In this document: positions 1 through 12,339 of the stretch, one piece after another
Layout of the letters: the number at the start of each line of letters is the position of its first letter
Numbering within the stretch: position 1 is the first letter of the stretch
NCBI GenBank assembly: GCA_034008185.1
Contig: CM067081.1
Coordinates: 185,525,510 to 185,589,509, forward strand
Direction of reading: 5' to 3'
Origin: Gorsachius magnificus
Taxonomy: Eukaryota; Chordata; Aves; Pelecaniformes; Ardeidae
DNA length: 64,000 nucleotides
Translations under genes and position numbers: made by a program
Notes under the pieces: generated by a model
Told to the model about the DNA's origin: nothing
The model's input: the letters and a program-made list of their open reading frames with translations, nothing else
Database searches by the model: none

Positions 1-3000
1 TACATGCAATACAACACACAGAAGTAGCAGAGATAGGAAAGGTTCTTTTAAATCACACCAGTCATTCCCAGAAAAAATATTTTAGCATCTAAAATTCTAA
101 TTAATTTTAGATATATTTTGCAAATTGCTTCAGATATTACTTCCATAAAAAGCATCCATATTTTAAGAATTCGCCATCTCCTGGAAGTAAGAAAATCAAA
201 AGCAGAGCAGTTGAAAAGGTATTCACAGGAGAAAGACAACAATGCAAAATGGGTAATCTCAATTTGGTTGAAAAATGTTGAGTTATTCCCCAAAAGGTTT
301 TCTGGGTGGAAAAAACCTTCTTGTAGAAAGGCAGCTCTCCAGTGCAGGCGAGCAAAGCAGGAGTCAGGAAACCAGTGGAGCAGGTACTGCTGGAGCAGAA
401 GGGCTCATTGCTGTGCCTCCATCTGCAGCAGATTGTCTCACTGTAAAGGCCAGGAGATTTATTTGCAGCAAAGCTGCTCCTCAGACAAACTGACCTCCCA
501 GAGTCTTTTTGGCCTCCACCGACGTCACTGGGAGAGTACAGGAACACAAAACACAAGAGGCCACTGAGTTACACGGGTCTGTTCTCTGCCCCGTAATGGC
601 ACCTGGGACACACTTCCTAACCTCCAGCCCAGCTCCCCTACCAAACCTAAAACAGAGTATTTGAACTTAACTTTCCACGGGGTAGAAGCTCAAAACCTGC
701 CAATAAGTCAGTTGATAACGTTGCACCATGAGCCACCTGAGTTGATTACCTTGATTGCCTCTGAAAGGCAAAGAGGGCATCTGCTTTCTGACCTAGTCCT
801 AGCAGCGCTTCCCTTGCTCTTGGAGGTCCAATCAATGATTGCAATTATTCAGAGGCTCCAGCTGAGATCGCGGACTGTGGCAAAACACTGTATAGCAGGG
901 TCTCTGGGGTTCTTGTGGGCCTTGGGAAGGCTCTACCATCGGTGCCACTAGTGCCTCTTCTACAGCAGTGAAGCTCCTTTCCCCCAGGCCAGGCTCACCT
1001 GGGGAAATGTCTTGGGTATCTCAGCACTGGGATGTGCTGAGCATAAAAGCCAAGGCACAATTCTCTGAAGCCACAGGGATGGGTCAGACGCATAAGCCCT
1101 TTCTCTGGGGTGAGTTGAACGGTGACATGGTTCACAGTGGCCATGACACCAGGTGGCACTCAGTGCATCACTGGGAAACGCTGAGGAGGCAGCCTTTCTG
1201 CAAACCCTGTCTTTCTGAAACACTGATGTTGTCTTGTACACCTGAGTTAGATTTCTGAGACACAGAGCCATCTGTCTCAGATGTCAGCCCGGAGCCATCT
1301 CCCGCCACCTGAGCTCTGCTACAAAACAGTGTGGCTCTGGCTTTATGAAGGACAAGTGGGACTGAGTGAGGCTCCTGCTTGCTTGCTGCTTCTCCATCCC
1401 TTCTGCTCTTGCATGGCCACCCATACTGTGGCCAGCCTCAAGGGGAGCCAAAGACAGGGCCATCCTACCAGTCTGTGTGAAACAATTACTCCCCGTGTTT
1501 CCATTTACTTTTGCTGTCACAGTCCTCCAAGGTTCCTCACACTGCCATGAAACGCTGTAAAACTAACTTTCTGAGTTATTTACTCAGCCAGCTTTGAATG
1601 AACTCACTGCACAAAGAATCTCAGTAATATTCTCCCATTCTGGAATTTTTTCATTTGCCTTGTAGCTAAGTCACTCAGAAATGAGAAATGAAGAGTAAAC
1701 TCATCTTTTCAGAAGGATCATAAGAATTTTCATTTCCTGATTTTAAGACTTCTGATCTTCAGCAGAGGAAAAGCCCCAGCAAAACCATACCTTTGCTCAT
1801 ACATCTCATTCATCTCAGTGTGCAAAATTAGATCATTACAAGCTGCAGCAGCTTAATCATGCAGCCTTTGAAACACAAAGGCCTCTGACTCAAATGGAGT
1901 TAACGGAGTTGGTTTTTTTTACCACTGCTCCCATAATGTTTAAAGTCATTCACGTTTTCACAGAGTGCTCGGTGATGATTATGAGCAATGAAGCTTTGGA
2001 TCCAGTTATACCTGTGCTTCCATCTGTTGTTGCAGAAACCAATTCTATTATAGTGAGTTTCTTGTTAATGACCTACTTCTTGAACTCATTTAAGATACCT
2101 GTTCCCCCTGCGCTCTTCTTCATCGGTGGTGTCAGTGGAATAGCTTTTATATTCAAATGTCCTGAGCACAAAAATTGCCAGCTGAATTATGTCTGTCCTG
2201 GGTGTTGAGCTGGAGAGGAGAAACATTCATTTTCTACAGCTTGTAATGAACTGATTCTCCAGTTGTTGAGGCACATCATCTGACAGCAGCTCCTGGTTTG
2301 GGAGGATGTTTTTATATTCACTAGCATGTTATTAATGACAAACTTATCTGTGGATACCTGGGAAAGGATCCTGCGTTCAGCCCATTCTTTCTTCACTTGC
2401 ATATTCCCAGCGAAAACTGAATTTGTTCCAACAATACAACACCCACCAGGAGGCTGTTCAATGGTATCTTTCTCCTTTTTCATGTATTTTACAAACTGCA
2501 GTTGAGGACTATTCAGGAGGATGTTTCCTCCTCTCCTACTGTTTGAAGGTTATTTTTAGGTTACTTTGGACATTTTCGTGTGAGCTGTAGTGACGCTTCA
2601 CATTACCCTATTGCCCAGAGCAGCACTGCATGACATTTGAAACTCAGAAACTTGTCTTTGCTCATCATCAGCAAAACCCATGAACCTATACTCTCTGAAA
2701 GTACAATTCTTTCTCTTTTTCTCCCCAACAATCTAGCTAAATTACCGATATCTCTGTATCTTTAACTTCTTTTACTCAGCCTCAGGGTTTGTCCCCCCAC
2801 CCTCTGTTTTCTCCTTTACCACAGCAGCTGAGCTTTTTTACCTTCTCCTCTCGGTGCTGCATGGTCAGAAGACAGATCCCCTGTTACGTGCCCTCACCCC
2901 TCTGCCTGGACCATGTTACCAAAAGGGACAAAGCAGAGTCCAGAGCCAGGCAGGCGCAGAAACCACAGCAAATAAAAATCTGCAGTAGACTCTGTGGGAG

Positions 3001-4370
3001 AAGGTGACTTGATGACATTCCCAGTAGGTCAAAAGGGCCCATGTATGTGTTAGATAGCTCCCTCCCTTATGGTAGATGAACGTGGCATGGTGGAACACAG
3101 ATCTCACTGCCCATTGTTGCTTCTGCCTGGTGCTGAGCACTGCAGCTCCTGGATCACTGACCTCCATTGCACCATATCACATGATCAAAGATGTAGAAAG
3201 TAGGCAGGCGTAGGGAAGGGAGATCATCAGCACTCACCAAACCCTTCAAATTGAAAAGCAGTCTGTTACTTTTACTCCCCCACCCCCTTCATTAATCTCC
3301 TATTTTTACAAAAGCAGAAGGGCAACACAATGAGAGATGCGAGCTGGCGACCTGTTTTACATGGTGAGGGGACTACTGTTATATCCCAATTTACTTTTTG
3401 GACATGTTGATTTGCAGTGCATGAGTAGACAGGAGCTGTCAATACTTTAACATCTTATGGGGAAACTGGAGTGAGCTTTGCTGACTGGAATACCGTAATT
3501 GGGTAGCTGAAGGCATTTCTCCTCTCCAGGCAATAATGACAGGAGCGTTTTATGTGATCTCTCCTCTCTTTGCTTCCTTCAAAGCAAAGAAGATGGTTGA
3601 AAGAAATGTGTGTGTGTGACAGATTATAGAAATGTAGCTAAGGCTTGTAATCAGCTTATATATGCAGCGATATGCTAGTTGCAGTTGGGTGGAAGTGGTG
3701 GCAATGGTGAAGGTTTTTATGGACATTTGGTAAAACATTTTGAAATAATAAAATGAAAAAAGCTAATAATGGCTCATTCATTTAGTACTGTCATTGTACA
3801 CAAAGTAACGGCTATTGCTTCAGTGTTTTCATTTTTGCATTTGAAAGCAGATTTTCAATAACAAAGCTGGAATCAGTCCAAGGCAGATCATACATACAGT
3901 TAAAAAGCTACATAATAAAAAGCACAGATAAGACCTTTCATTACAGATGTGCAATAGAAGGTCCTAAGGAAAAATGAAAAAATAATTTGGTGTTTCTTCT
4001 GGCCACCTTAATCCCCTTGTGGAGATTGTGGTTGTTTGACGTGATCTAACTAGCTTTAGCTCACTTTGTTGTTCCTGGAATGTATTACTCCAAATGCTAA
4101 TACCAGTACAGTCACTTTATTGATGCAACCTGCACCGCAGTGACAAGAAACCCCAGCTCTTGCATCCTGCAGGTCATTTTTCTGTTTCTTATCCTCCTAG
4201 GCAGGGCTATTGTTTTCTGGTTTATTATTGTACACTTGGACTTCACAAATAGTATGAAAAAAGCAATAAAAAGGAGTGCATTGAAATTTCAATATTAAGC
4301 CAATAATCAGTGAATTTGTGATGACTTTTTTCTTGTGAGCAACAGTAATATTATTTCAAAGCAATAGTGA
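1..4370. other. Intergenic sequence downstream of the PDZRN-type gene
   Basis: AT-rich, apparently unique DNA with no supportable gene. Open frames here (for example 1894-2208 on the plus strand) are short, lack recognisable domains and show no splice context. One near-consensus CTCF-like motif lies at 1146-1159 and is listed separately. I see no clear transposon ends. Confidence 0.6.
1146..1159 (+). promoter_or_regulatory. Possible CTCF-type motif
   Basis: The 14 bases ACACCAGGTGGCAC match the vertebrate CTCF core (CCASYAGRKGGCRS) at 13 of 14 positions; only the first base differs. The assignment is by motif alone. A single motif in 64 kb can arise by chance, and nothing nearby proves that it is occupied. 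Confidence 0.3.
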
Positions 4371-5200
4371 ACACAAATGAAAAGTGTTTTCAGCTCGCCC
4401 TGTTCTTGTCAGTCTAAAATGAAAAGTGTCTTCAGCTGGTCCTGTTCTTGTAAGTCTAAAACATACTGAAACAAGATTTCGCACATTTGAATCAGTTCTT
4501 ATTCCAACAAAGTTGGGCATGGGTTTTCTACATTTCTTAGGGCCAAAATGATATGGTAATAGCCTAACAGCCAAGGTTCCCACTACCTGGGCAGGATTTG
4601 TAGCTGCCAAACCCATCTGCAGAGGGTAAGTAGCAAAGCTACACTCTCTTTCCCAGTGGCCGTCTTTTTCAAACACAGTTTGGGCAATCTGTAAAACCCA
4701 TCTGCTCCTGTGGCGGGTGAGGCTGAGGCCTTTCTTGGAAAGACTGTCTGAGATGGTCTCTGTCTACCTGAAGGCAATCACTTGCTGTCTCAAAGGTGCA
4801 CCACTGACCAGTAAATTCACCCTTGTTAATGCATAGGGTGCACCTGACTTTTCCCCTGGGTCAGCTGCTGGGTCAGCTGCTGGATCAGCAAAAAGTGCTC
4901 CAGACTTGTGGGTGGGAGGTAAATCTGAACCTCTGGCATAGCCCTGGTGCTGCTCCGGCACATCAGGTTGGATGTGAGGAGCCAGTGGGTCCATGCAGAG
5001 CAGTCCAGCCAGCTGTGGGGTGCTCCAGCCTAGCTCTGAACTGTCTAGTTCAGCATGGGAAGCTAAAAAACCCAAACTGGTTGGAATGGGGTTTGGCCAG
5101 ACAGTTTGTCCACATGATTCTCAAGGGGTTAAATTGCTTCAAGTAACTGGCTGGAAACCTTCAGATTTTGGACCTGGTAAACATGCTGAATTGAATAAAA
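4370..5200 (-). pseudogene. Possible decayed retroviral Gag nucleocapsid fragment
   Basis: On the minus strand, a frame at 4676-4356 contains KDGHWEREC (about 4670-4645), which looks like the second half of a CX2CX4HX4C retroviral zinc knuckle. The expected first half, C-P-N-C, lies just before it (about 4694-4683) but in another frame, so the motif is broken by a small indel and a stop. The adjoining minus-strand frame 5075-4764 is proline- and alanine-rich with no recognised domain. No LTRs, primer-binding site, protease or polymerase were seen. If real, it is a very old, inactive endogenous retrovirus scrap. Chance similarity of a short motif is the main alternative. Confidence 0.3.
4377..4460. 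repeat. 42-base tandem duplication
   Basis: Two adjacent copies, 4377-4418 and 4419-4460, match without gaps at 38 of 42 positions. Each begins ATGAAAAGTG and ends AGTCTAAA. The unit is a multiple of three. The repeat lies at the edge of the possible Gag-like fragment. Confidence 0.85.
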
Positions 5201-6300
5201 GGAGCAACTAGCACAGACAGATATAGGCATCCATGGGCTTGCAGAAGTACCCTATTTTCATCTTTGTTACTTTTCCAAGGAGAAAACTTGTATCTGCAAT
5301 GATTCTGCACCTTTGGGCTTCAAAACTGAGCTATAGGGAGAAAAAGACTGCACAGAGAAACAGCAAGGGTCAACTCTGGATTTATATTATTCTTTGATTA
5401 TGAAATGGCACAGTAGGTATTAGTCTACTGCACCTCTGAAGTTATGAAAACAAGAAGTTGTTTTTGGAACCTTTTTCTGCACCAAAGACAAAGATGTTTT
5501 AAAAAACTTGCCTTATACAGTTTCCCCATGCTGGTGTACAGGGTTTGAAAGTCTTTGCTCAAGCTATCGACCATCTTCATAACGCTAATGACTATTAAAA
5601 AGACCAAACAGCTGCATTTATTATATTTGGTCAGGTTGTAAATATGTACATCCAAGAAGGATGACAGGCAATTTAGTAAATTAATGGTGATTGGGTTAAT
5701 TTTGCAGTGTTTACATTTTTTTCATTTCATCATAATCCTGTACAGCATTATGCATAATTCCCTGTGGAAGGTACCAATCTTTTAGTACTCCATTTCTTTA
5801 CCCATTCTTAGTCATAGACATTTAGTGAAAATAATAATAACAAAACCCCCAGCAATATCCTTCACCACCCCAGTGAACACAAAAATTAATAATCTCAGAA
5901 AGTCTGTATTCAACCTGACACAGCGAGCAATGCAAATATGGTACAAAGTCTATCTTTACATTTATTTGCAAATGTGTATAGATATGCTTCATATAAATTA
6001 ATCCTCTATTTCATTATAAGGAAGGAATTATGTCTGTGGTCAAAAGGGTGGGGTACAGTTAATCTGATTTAGCACAGCATGTGAAAAATTAATTGAAAGT
6101 CAGAACTCCATAGTGTTTATTATAAAGTAATTTCACACCAGCTCAGGATTAGCATGGTAACAGGTGACAATAGGTCATTACTATGTTAATTGAAAGACAG
6201 CATGCTTTTGTAAAAAAAAAAAAGAAGAAAAAAGGGATGGAGACAAAATGAAATTAAAAGGAAAAAATATTAAAATGCAGTATTTTATCTAGGATTTGGG
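5201..6300. other. Intergenic sequence, no feature recognised
   Basis: AT-rich DNA with several A and T runs, including an A-rich tract near 6211-6230. No gene, repeat family or RNA gene could be supported. Confidence 0.5.
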
Positions 6301-7200
6301 CTGTAGTTCTGTGGGATATGTCCTAGGGAGAAGATATCTTCTGAAAAGGACTCGTTGGCTTTTTGGTGATAACCTTGCATTGTTCACCGTGCCGTGAAGC
6401 ATGGCAGATGTTTACGCGTGTCCTCTCCCCCTCAGGAGTGAAGCTGGCCGTCTCTTTTTCCACAAGAGCAGCCTGCATCTCCAAAAGAGTGGCCTGACAT
6501 TTTCAGCTTGCTGACACTGCTCACTGGCCCCGGCACGCGGAGGTGAAGGCGGGCACGAGGGAAGCGGAGCTCATGTATTTACCTGGCTTGCCCAAAGGCA
6601 GTGTGGGCTCAAACAAAGCCGCTGGGAGACGTGAGATTTTGCAGCAGTGTTTAACAGAAGAGAAAAGTCTGGGGTTTGTTCCTTGACAAGAGGATTAATA
6701 AAATAAAAAGACTTTCAAACTACCAATGGAAAATAGCCTGTCACTTCGATAGCACGCTGAAGCATGAAGCCGGGATGGAAGCTCATCCTTCCACTTGAGC
6801 TGCAATGCCATTATCCTGGCTCTGAATGGGGACGGGTGCCAGAGTGCTCAACTGCTCTCCTATTGTGCAGCTTGACAGACGCCGATGTGTAGGCATTTCC
6901 CATTATAGGCTGCGACCTGAGTAAGCAGTCCTGAGCTGCCAGCTTCAGCCCGCCGAAAGAAATTGGGAAAACTATTTTTCCCATTTGATTTGCATAATAG
7001 CGGAAGGTGTTAAATCAGTTTGGGGGGCAGAAGATCATTCTACAGGTCCTCCCTTTGACAGAATACAAAGGGCACAATATGCACTTGTGTGCAGGTGGGC
7101 AAGACGGAAGGAACTCTGTATTAACTGCAGTCACCACGAAAGGACCTTTGCTAATGGCATGTTATAATTTAAACAAGGAACCTTTCTTAAACCAAAATAA
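6300..7200. promoter_or_regulatory. Candidate conserved non-coding element
   Basis: This stretch is richer in GC and CpG than its AT-rich surroundings but has no coding frame of note. Its right end holds an inverted repeat, TGGGAAAA-CTAT-TTTTCCCA (6964-6983), followed four bases later by a perfect octamer ATTTGCAT (6988-6995). The look is that of a developmental enhancer or other conserved element; cross-species alignment is not available here. Confidence 0.35.
6964..6995. promoter_or_regulatory. Inverted TGGGAAAA pair plus POU octamer
   Basis: Eight-base arms TGGGAAAA and TTTTCCCA flank a four-base spacer. Each arm contains TGGGAA, the core of RBPJ sites, and GGAAAA, the core of NFAT sites. 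ATTTGCAT at 6988-6995 is the canonical POU/octamer site. Presence of the motifs is seen; function is inferred. Confidence 0.35.
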
Positions 7201-7227
7201 TATGCCTATGTAATGAAGCTAGCTGCC

Positions 7228-7300
7228 TTGCTCAAAGTAAATGGGAATTCAGAGGCACAGCTGGGACTTGAAAATGGGGAACTCTGATTTTATTTCCTGG
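7228..7300 (-). repeat. MIR-like SINE relic (reverse orientation)
   Basis: The plus strand reads TTGCTCAAAGT, then GAGGCACAGCTGGGACTTGAAA. This resembles the reverse complement of the MIR core and tRNA-like head (the family pattern is roughly TTGCCCAAGGT ... GGCAGAGCTGGGATTCGAA). It is degenerate and undelimited, so family assignment is tentative. Confidence 0.45.
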
Positions 7301-9050
7301 AAGAAGAATTTAACCTCTTCGGATACCCTCATGCTGCCTGATATATGAGCTGATGAGGAATGTGACCTTTCTGCTCACCCTGCTTCAGAAAAGTTTGCAA
7401 TCGAGCCTGACACAATCTGTTGTAATATGTTAATTCCAATGCAATTCTGCCACAAATACTAAGGGTGATCTCTGAGACCTTTACATCCCGGAATAGAATC
7501 CTTCCAGACTTCACTCCCATCTCAAAGCATCCCGATTAAGGTGCCTACTTATCTAATAAAGGTCAAAAGAAAAGAAAGTGTAAATGTTCTTTGATTACTT
7601 TCTACAAAGGAAAGAGCTCAGGAAGAAGACGGTGCCATTGCATTCAGTGCACGGTGCAGTGTGATGTGGTCTGCAGAGATCGACAGCAAAAGAGAAACGC
7701 TGATCCTGAACAGATCACAGACCACCACCTGCAAACCTAAACTACTACAGAGCTAAGGTAATAATGCAATACAAGTGCCCCTGCGGGTAGATAGGATAGG
7801 AATCTGCTCACCAGCCATACAAAAAAAAAGCAATATAATAGAAATGTTTTCACATCCCCAGCAGGAAAAATCACTCAGGATAGTTTGGGCAAAACATGGC
7901 CTCAGGTCTGACCATGGCCAGGAGATATGATTGTCTTGATGATAAGACAGAGTTGTGAAGTGGAAGAGTAAATGATCAGGCTCACCTCTACAAATATAAC
8001 ATTTTAAAAAGTATATTAGGGCTGGTGGTTCCTTTCGTGACCATGATATAATTATTGCTCAACAGCAGCAGCCAAGCTTATTTTTAATGGTTTGTCATGT
8101 CTTTGCAGATCAGTTATAGTAAATCAAAATCCTGAGTAGCCCGCTTGGGCATTTGCACCGTGCACCTCTGCTCGGGAGGTATTCCTCCATTGCAGCAGGA
8201 CCTGCCGCAGTCCTGCTGACTCGTAAGCGATCGGTGCTGCACCCTGCTCACCCCACTGCCCCAGCTCAGCGCCCCGAGACCGAGTCCCTGAGCCACCCAC
8301 CCCATGGGTCTTCCCCCGAGGTGCAACCGGCATGTCCCCTCCCCTTCGGTTTGGTGGGATGAGGGCTGCTTTCTGGCCAACATGCAGACAACACGTAATT
8401 GCTACAGGCAAGAGTAGAGCTGAGGGACTTTGAGACGACATCGACACCACTGCTGCTTCAAAGTGCCACCGAATGCCTTTCTGACATGTTCTCCTTTTTG
8501 CTCTCCATTCAGTTAAAACGAAAAAAAAAACCAACAAGGCAGAGAGCACGCTAACTCTCAAGCAAGAAGGACAGAGTGGCAGGAGGAGTGTATTATAAAT
8601 GTGCCAGCAAAACTGAAGAGACAAAACAGGGAAAAAACCTGCTTATGAAGCTGCAGCAAATGTAATGTCAAAATGTTTCTAAAAGTAATTTTTCCCTATT
8701 CATTTGTTCTCGGCTGTCTCTGTTGTTTACTCTGCTCTTCTGTGATCTTTAGCAATAACAGTTCAATTTAAACTCTGTACAGAAAGGACTCTGTCTTCTC
8801 ACCTTTCTGTACACCTCAAGGATAGCTTACATGGCCGTGTTATGGCTTTGCCCTTTCTAGATGAGGAATATGTTGATTTGGTTTCAACCCACTAACTCTC
8901 TAAGGAATCTCTTCCTGGTCAGACGTCTGCGAGGCTGCAGTCACCCATACCTCAGGATCAGGGATTTTTTCCTCTTTGAATTTCTGAAAGGGTGTCCCAA
9001 AAGGGGCAGACACTACAAGGATGCTCAAGGAGCTGCAGGGTTTACTTCAT
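7300..9050. other. Intergenic sequence with a GC-rich patch at 8150-8370
   Basis: No gene is supported. Around 8150-8370 the sequence is GC-rich with a dozen or so CpGs (for example GCGATCGG and CCCCGAG), and long frames are open by composition on both strands. It could be a small CpG-rich element, but no promoter motif or exon signal was identified. Confidence 0.4.
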
Positions 9051-9500
9051 GGGAAATGAGCATCCCCTCTTAGGATAAATGAAATTTTGTGTGTTGCGTT
9101 TGGTGTTCTGGGATTCATAAAGGTTATCAGACAGGCATTTATAATAAAAGTTCTTCCTGCTTTTCCTGGCATGCATGGGGAAGATGGGAGTGTTATCAGT
9201 CTGACATTTCTGTCAGAACTGGTATTTGAACCACTGCACGATTCTGACAAATGCCACCGCTGTCATCTGCTGCTCAGTTTTAATTATATCTGACTGAGGC
9301 TTTCAATGGCAGCGAGCAGAAAACTTAATTAGTTGGTTTAAAGGCTGATCTTCAGAGTTTGAAGAATCCAAACAGCTTTGCAGCATTTTGGCGCGGAGGC
9401 TGCCATTTTCAGTGTGACGATGCGAGTCAGAAGCATTAATGGCTCCACTCATAAGAAGGAAAACCTGTAGAGACAGACTTGCAGGAATACGCATTGACAA
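9050..9500. promoter_or_regulatory. Candidate conserved non-coding element
   Basis: A block with balanced composition and retained CpGs (TTGGCGCGGAGG, TGTGACGATGCGAG). It has homeodomain-type cores (CTTAATTAG near 9327, GCATTAATGG near 9434) and a perfect hairpin TCTGACA-TTTC-TGTCAGA (9200-9217) that includes CTGTCA, the MEIS/TGIF core. Frames here are too short and unlike any known exon. This pattern suggests an enhancer; conservation has not been tested. Confidence 0.35.
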
Positions 9501-10310
9501 ACCCCACCGTTTGTGTACGTGACCTGTCAGCGAGGCAACCTTGTGTCTAAGAAACTGCTGCGCTGGCTCACAGGTGGGTCTCAGGCAAACGGTAGCAGAA
9601 TGCAGGCAAAAGATTGGGCGCTCAGGGGAACGTACAGCAAAGGAACATCTGTTACCTTAAAGAGAATGTATACGTTTCTTCTGCAGTGGACTGCAAGCGC
9701 TGCACTATTTGGAAAGACTGAAAGGCTGGCATTTTCTCACACACCAATGCACTGTTCAAACAAGCTGTTTGAAAGAAGATTGCATTAACAATTTATACCA
9801 CCTCTGTGTTTGCTTTCAGAGTGTTAATATGATTATATTTCTACACTATATCCTGGAGAAACAAGCATTAGTAAGATGCAATGTCAAGCTGCTAATACGA
9901 TGCAATTAGAAGTTAACAGTACCTTCACATGGTGATTGCAGGTAAACTGTGGGGGGGAAAAAAAAATTACTGAAAAGGCATCGTTTTGTTCCAGAAACCC
10001 CAGGGCTGTGAGTTTGGGCACTTAATCCAGCCATCCTCATGGAGATGTGAACCGGTAGAAGATGAGCTTTGCTTGTCGGTGGGGTCACATGCTCTGGAAC
10101 GGTGCTGCTGGTATCCTTTAGCATACTGCCGAATTTCACCATTTGGAAGGAATGGGCTGGATTTCGTACATAAAATGTGCCAAGAGCTCTGTGTCTATGA
10201 GCTGCAGTCAGGAGCCAAAGCAGTTGATGACTTATACAGCCCACAGGTCTGACCTGCTGTCATTGGCTTCCCCTGCACTCCCAAGCTTCGTGCTTGTAAT
10301 CTATCATTGA
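9501..10310. other. Intergenic sequence, no feature recognised
   Basis: Unique-looking sequence with a G run and A run at 9950-9966. Overlapping short frames on both strands are not convincing as genes. Confidence 0.5.
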
Positions 10311-10900
10311 CCACAGAATCACAGAATCGCTGTGGCTGGAAGGCACCTCTGGAGATCATCTCGTCCAACCCTCTGTTCAAAGCGGGCTCAGCTAGAGCAG
10401 GTTGCTCAGGGATGTGTTCAGTCAGGTTTTGAGTATCTCCAAGGTTGGAGACACCCCAAACTCTCTGTGCCACCCACATCATAAAAAGCTTTTTTTCCAT
10501 TTAAACAGATTTTCCTGTATTTCAATTTTTGGTCACTGCCTGTTTTTCTGTTGCCAAGCCCCTCTGAGAGGGGTCGAACTCTGTCTTCTTTACTGCCTCC
10601 ATCAGGTATTTATACGCATTGGTTAGATCCCCGAGTCTTCTCTTCCCAGGCTGAATTGTCACAGCTGTCTCAGCCTCTCCTCTTGTAACAGGTCCTCCAG
10701 TCCCTTATTCACATTTGGGGCCTTTCACTAGACCCAGTCCAGTATGTCCAAGCCTGTCTTGTGTGTGGGAGCCCAGGACTGGACACAGCACTCTCCACTG
10801 ATGTGGTCAGGGCACATTGCTGGCTCATGTTCAACTGGGTGTCCACCAGAAAACCCAGGTGCTTTTCAGCAAAGCACCATGTTTATTCCTCAGCATCACT
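10311..10900 (-). mobile_element. CR1 LINE 3' fragment
   Basis: The plus strand opens with ACAGAATCACAGAATCGCTGTGGCTGGAAGG, split here by description: two octamer-like units followed by the tail of CR1. It continues through the familiar reverse-complement 3' region (CATCTCGTCCAACC near 10360, AGACCCAGTCCAGTATGTCC near 10732, GGACTGGACACAGCACTC near 10777). Read on the minus strand, the element ends in ATTCTGTGATTCTGTGG, the CR1-type 3' octamer repeat. It is 5' truncated, as most CR1 copies are. The upper boundary near 10900 is approximate. Confidence 0.9.
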
Positions 10901-12300
10901 GTGAAGGAGAGAGGCCATCACAGCCTCCACTCCTTCTCTACATCCATGTATCTCCTTCTTGACTTTAGCAGTTGATGGAGGGCTTTCCCTGTCTCTCTGC
11001 ATGGCTGTCACACATCAAAAGCTCTTAGGCCATGTTCATAAGGAGTTTTGTGTTTCAGTTCTGTTTCACTGCTGTGTTCATAACTGAACAGCTCTGTGCT
11101 GTGGCATCCTGCTGAAGTCTGGATGAAATTAATTCTGCCTCATGGTTCTCAAAAACTTGTGTCTGACCACAGACCAGCTCCTTACCAGGCCCTTCCATGG
11201 GTGCTATCAACCTGAGGGATGTCCCGAAAACCACCAGTAGCACACATGCGTATCACTGTGTGTAGCACAGACATAAATAACTGAGGCTAGCTAGGCATTA
11301 TACAAAGCAACATGGGAAACAACTTTTTGGCCACACTGTAAAACAGGGATTATGGACCTATCCTGAGCTTCCTAAACTGGCTACATCAGAGATTACTCTC
11401 TGCTTGTTTGACATGATATTTGAACACAAGCTTTTGTGTTTAGACAGAAGGAGTCTTCAAGAAAACAGGGCCCTGCAGCAACAGCTGCCAGAAGTATTAA
11501 TGACTTTAAAGAGCTACCCTAGCTTAAACACACCTTCTTCCAGACCTTCAGATGTGTAGCCAGTCTGTACAAAGCAAGAACTCTTTAGGGGCATGTGGTG
11601 AGTGTCAGCAACCAGACACCCAGGCACATTTTGTAGAGTGGTTTATAGTTTTACGGCTTTTTACTGGAAAAAGCACAAGTGCAGAACATGGTGCCCTAAG
11701 CTTTAGCACATCCTTGGCCTGGTCTTTGGTGGGTAAGCAGAAAAGCAGAAACTGCTTCGCTTGGCCTCTGTAATGCTTTCTTCCTGTGACTACACCCCCA
11801 CCCCAAACACACACAAATGCGTGTTCACACACAGACAGACACAGACACAGACACAGACACTACTCTTTGGGAGAGGAAACCCAGCCCTTTTGCAACTTTC
11901 AAGTTCCTTTTTTCATAAAATGTTCTGAAACACCTCAAGAGGAGATGACAGGCTCCTACCAGATGATTTGGCAATGAAGACTATGGGTCACTTTTGCCTT
12001 ATTATTTAGGGCACTTACATCTCAGTGGAGTAGCATTTAACAACTCATTTGAGCTTTTCTGCTCACCTACATACTACTAATCCTTAGGGTTCTTGTGGGG
12101 AAGTGAAGAAAACAACAGAAAATTCAAATAAGCTGTATATTCAAGCTAGATTTTGCAGTTTTTAATGACAAGTGCAGGAAACTCCTCACACTGAATTCAC
12201 AGATTGCCCTTAGACAAGATCCCCAACTCCTCAGGGCCCCACAAGCTGTGCAATTTTTTCTTATAACCTTCCCTGCAAGTCAAGCAGCAGCATCCTCTCT
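10901..12300. other. Intergenic sequence
   Basis: No gene recognised. It contains a short CAGACA tandem repeat (11829-11860). The open frames are short and low in complexity. Confidence 0.5.
11829..11860. repeat. Short CAGACA tandem repeat
   Basis: About five imperfect units of CAGACA follow a CA-rich stretch. A simple microsatellite. Confidence 0.8.
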
Positions 12301-12339
12301 TTCTCAAGGAAGCAAAACTGGAATTCCTTGAGACTAACC

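Noticed and set aside
1894..2208. Plus-strand frame of 104 codons with hydrophobic stretches
   Set aside because: No recognised domain, no splice sites or start context, and no similarity I can name; consistent with chance in AT-rich DNA.
8124..8624. Minus-strand frame of 166 codons
   Set aside because: Open because of the GC-rich patch at 8150-8370 and flanking composition; overlapping frames are open on other strands, and no domain is recognised.
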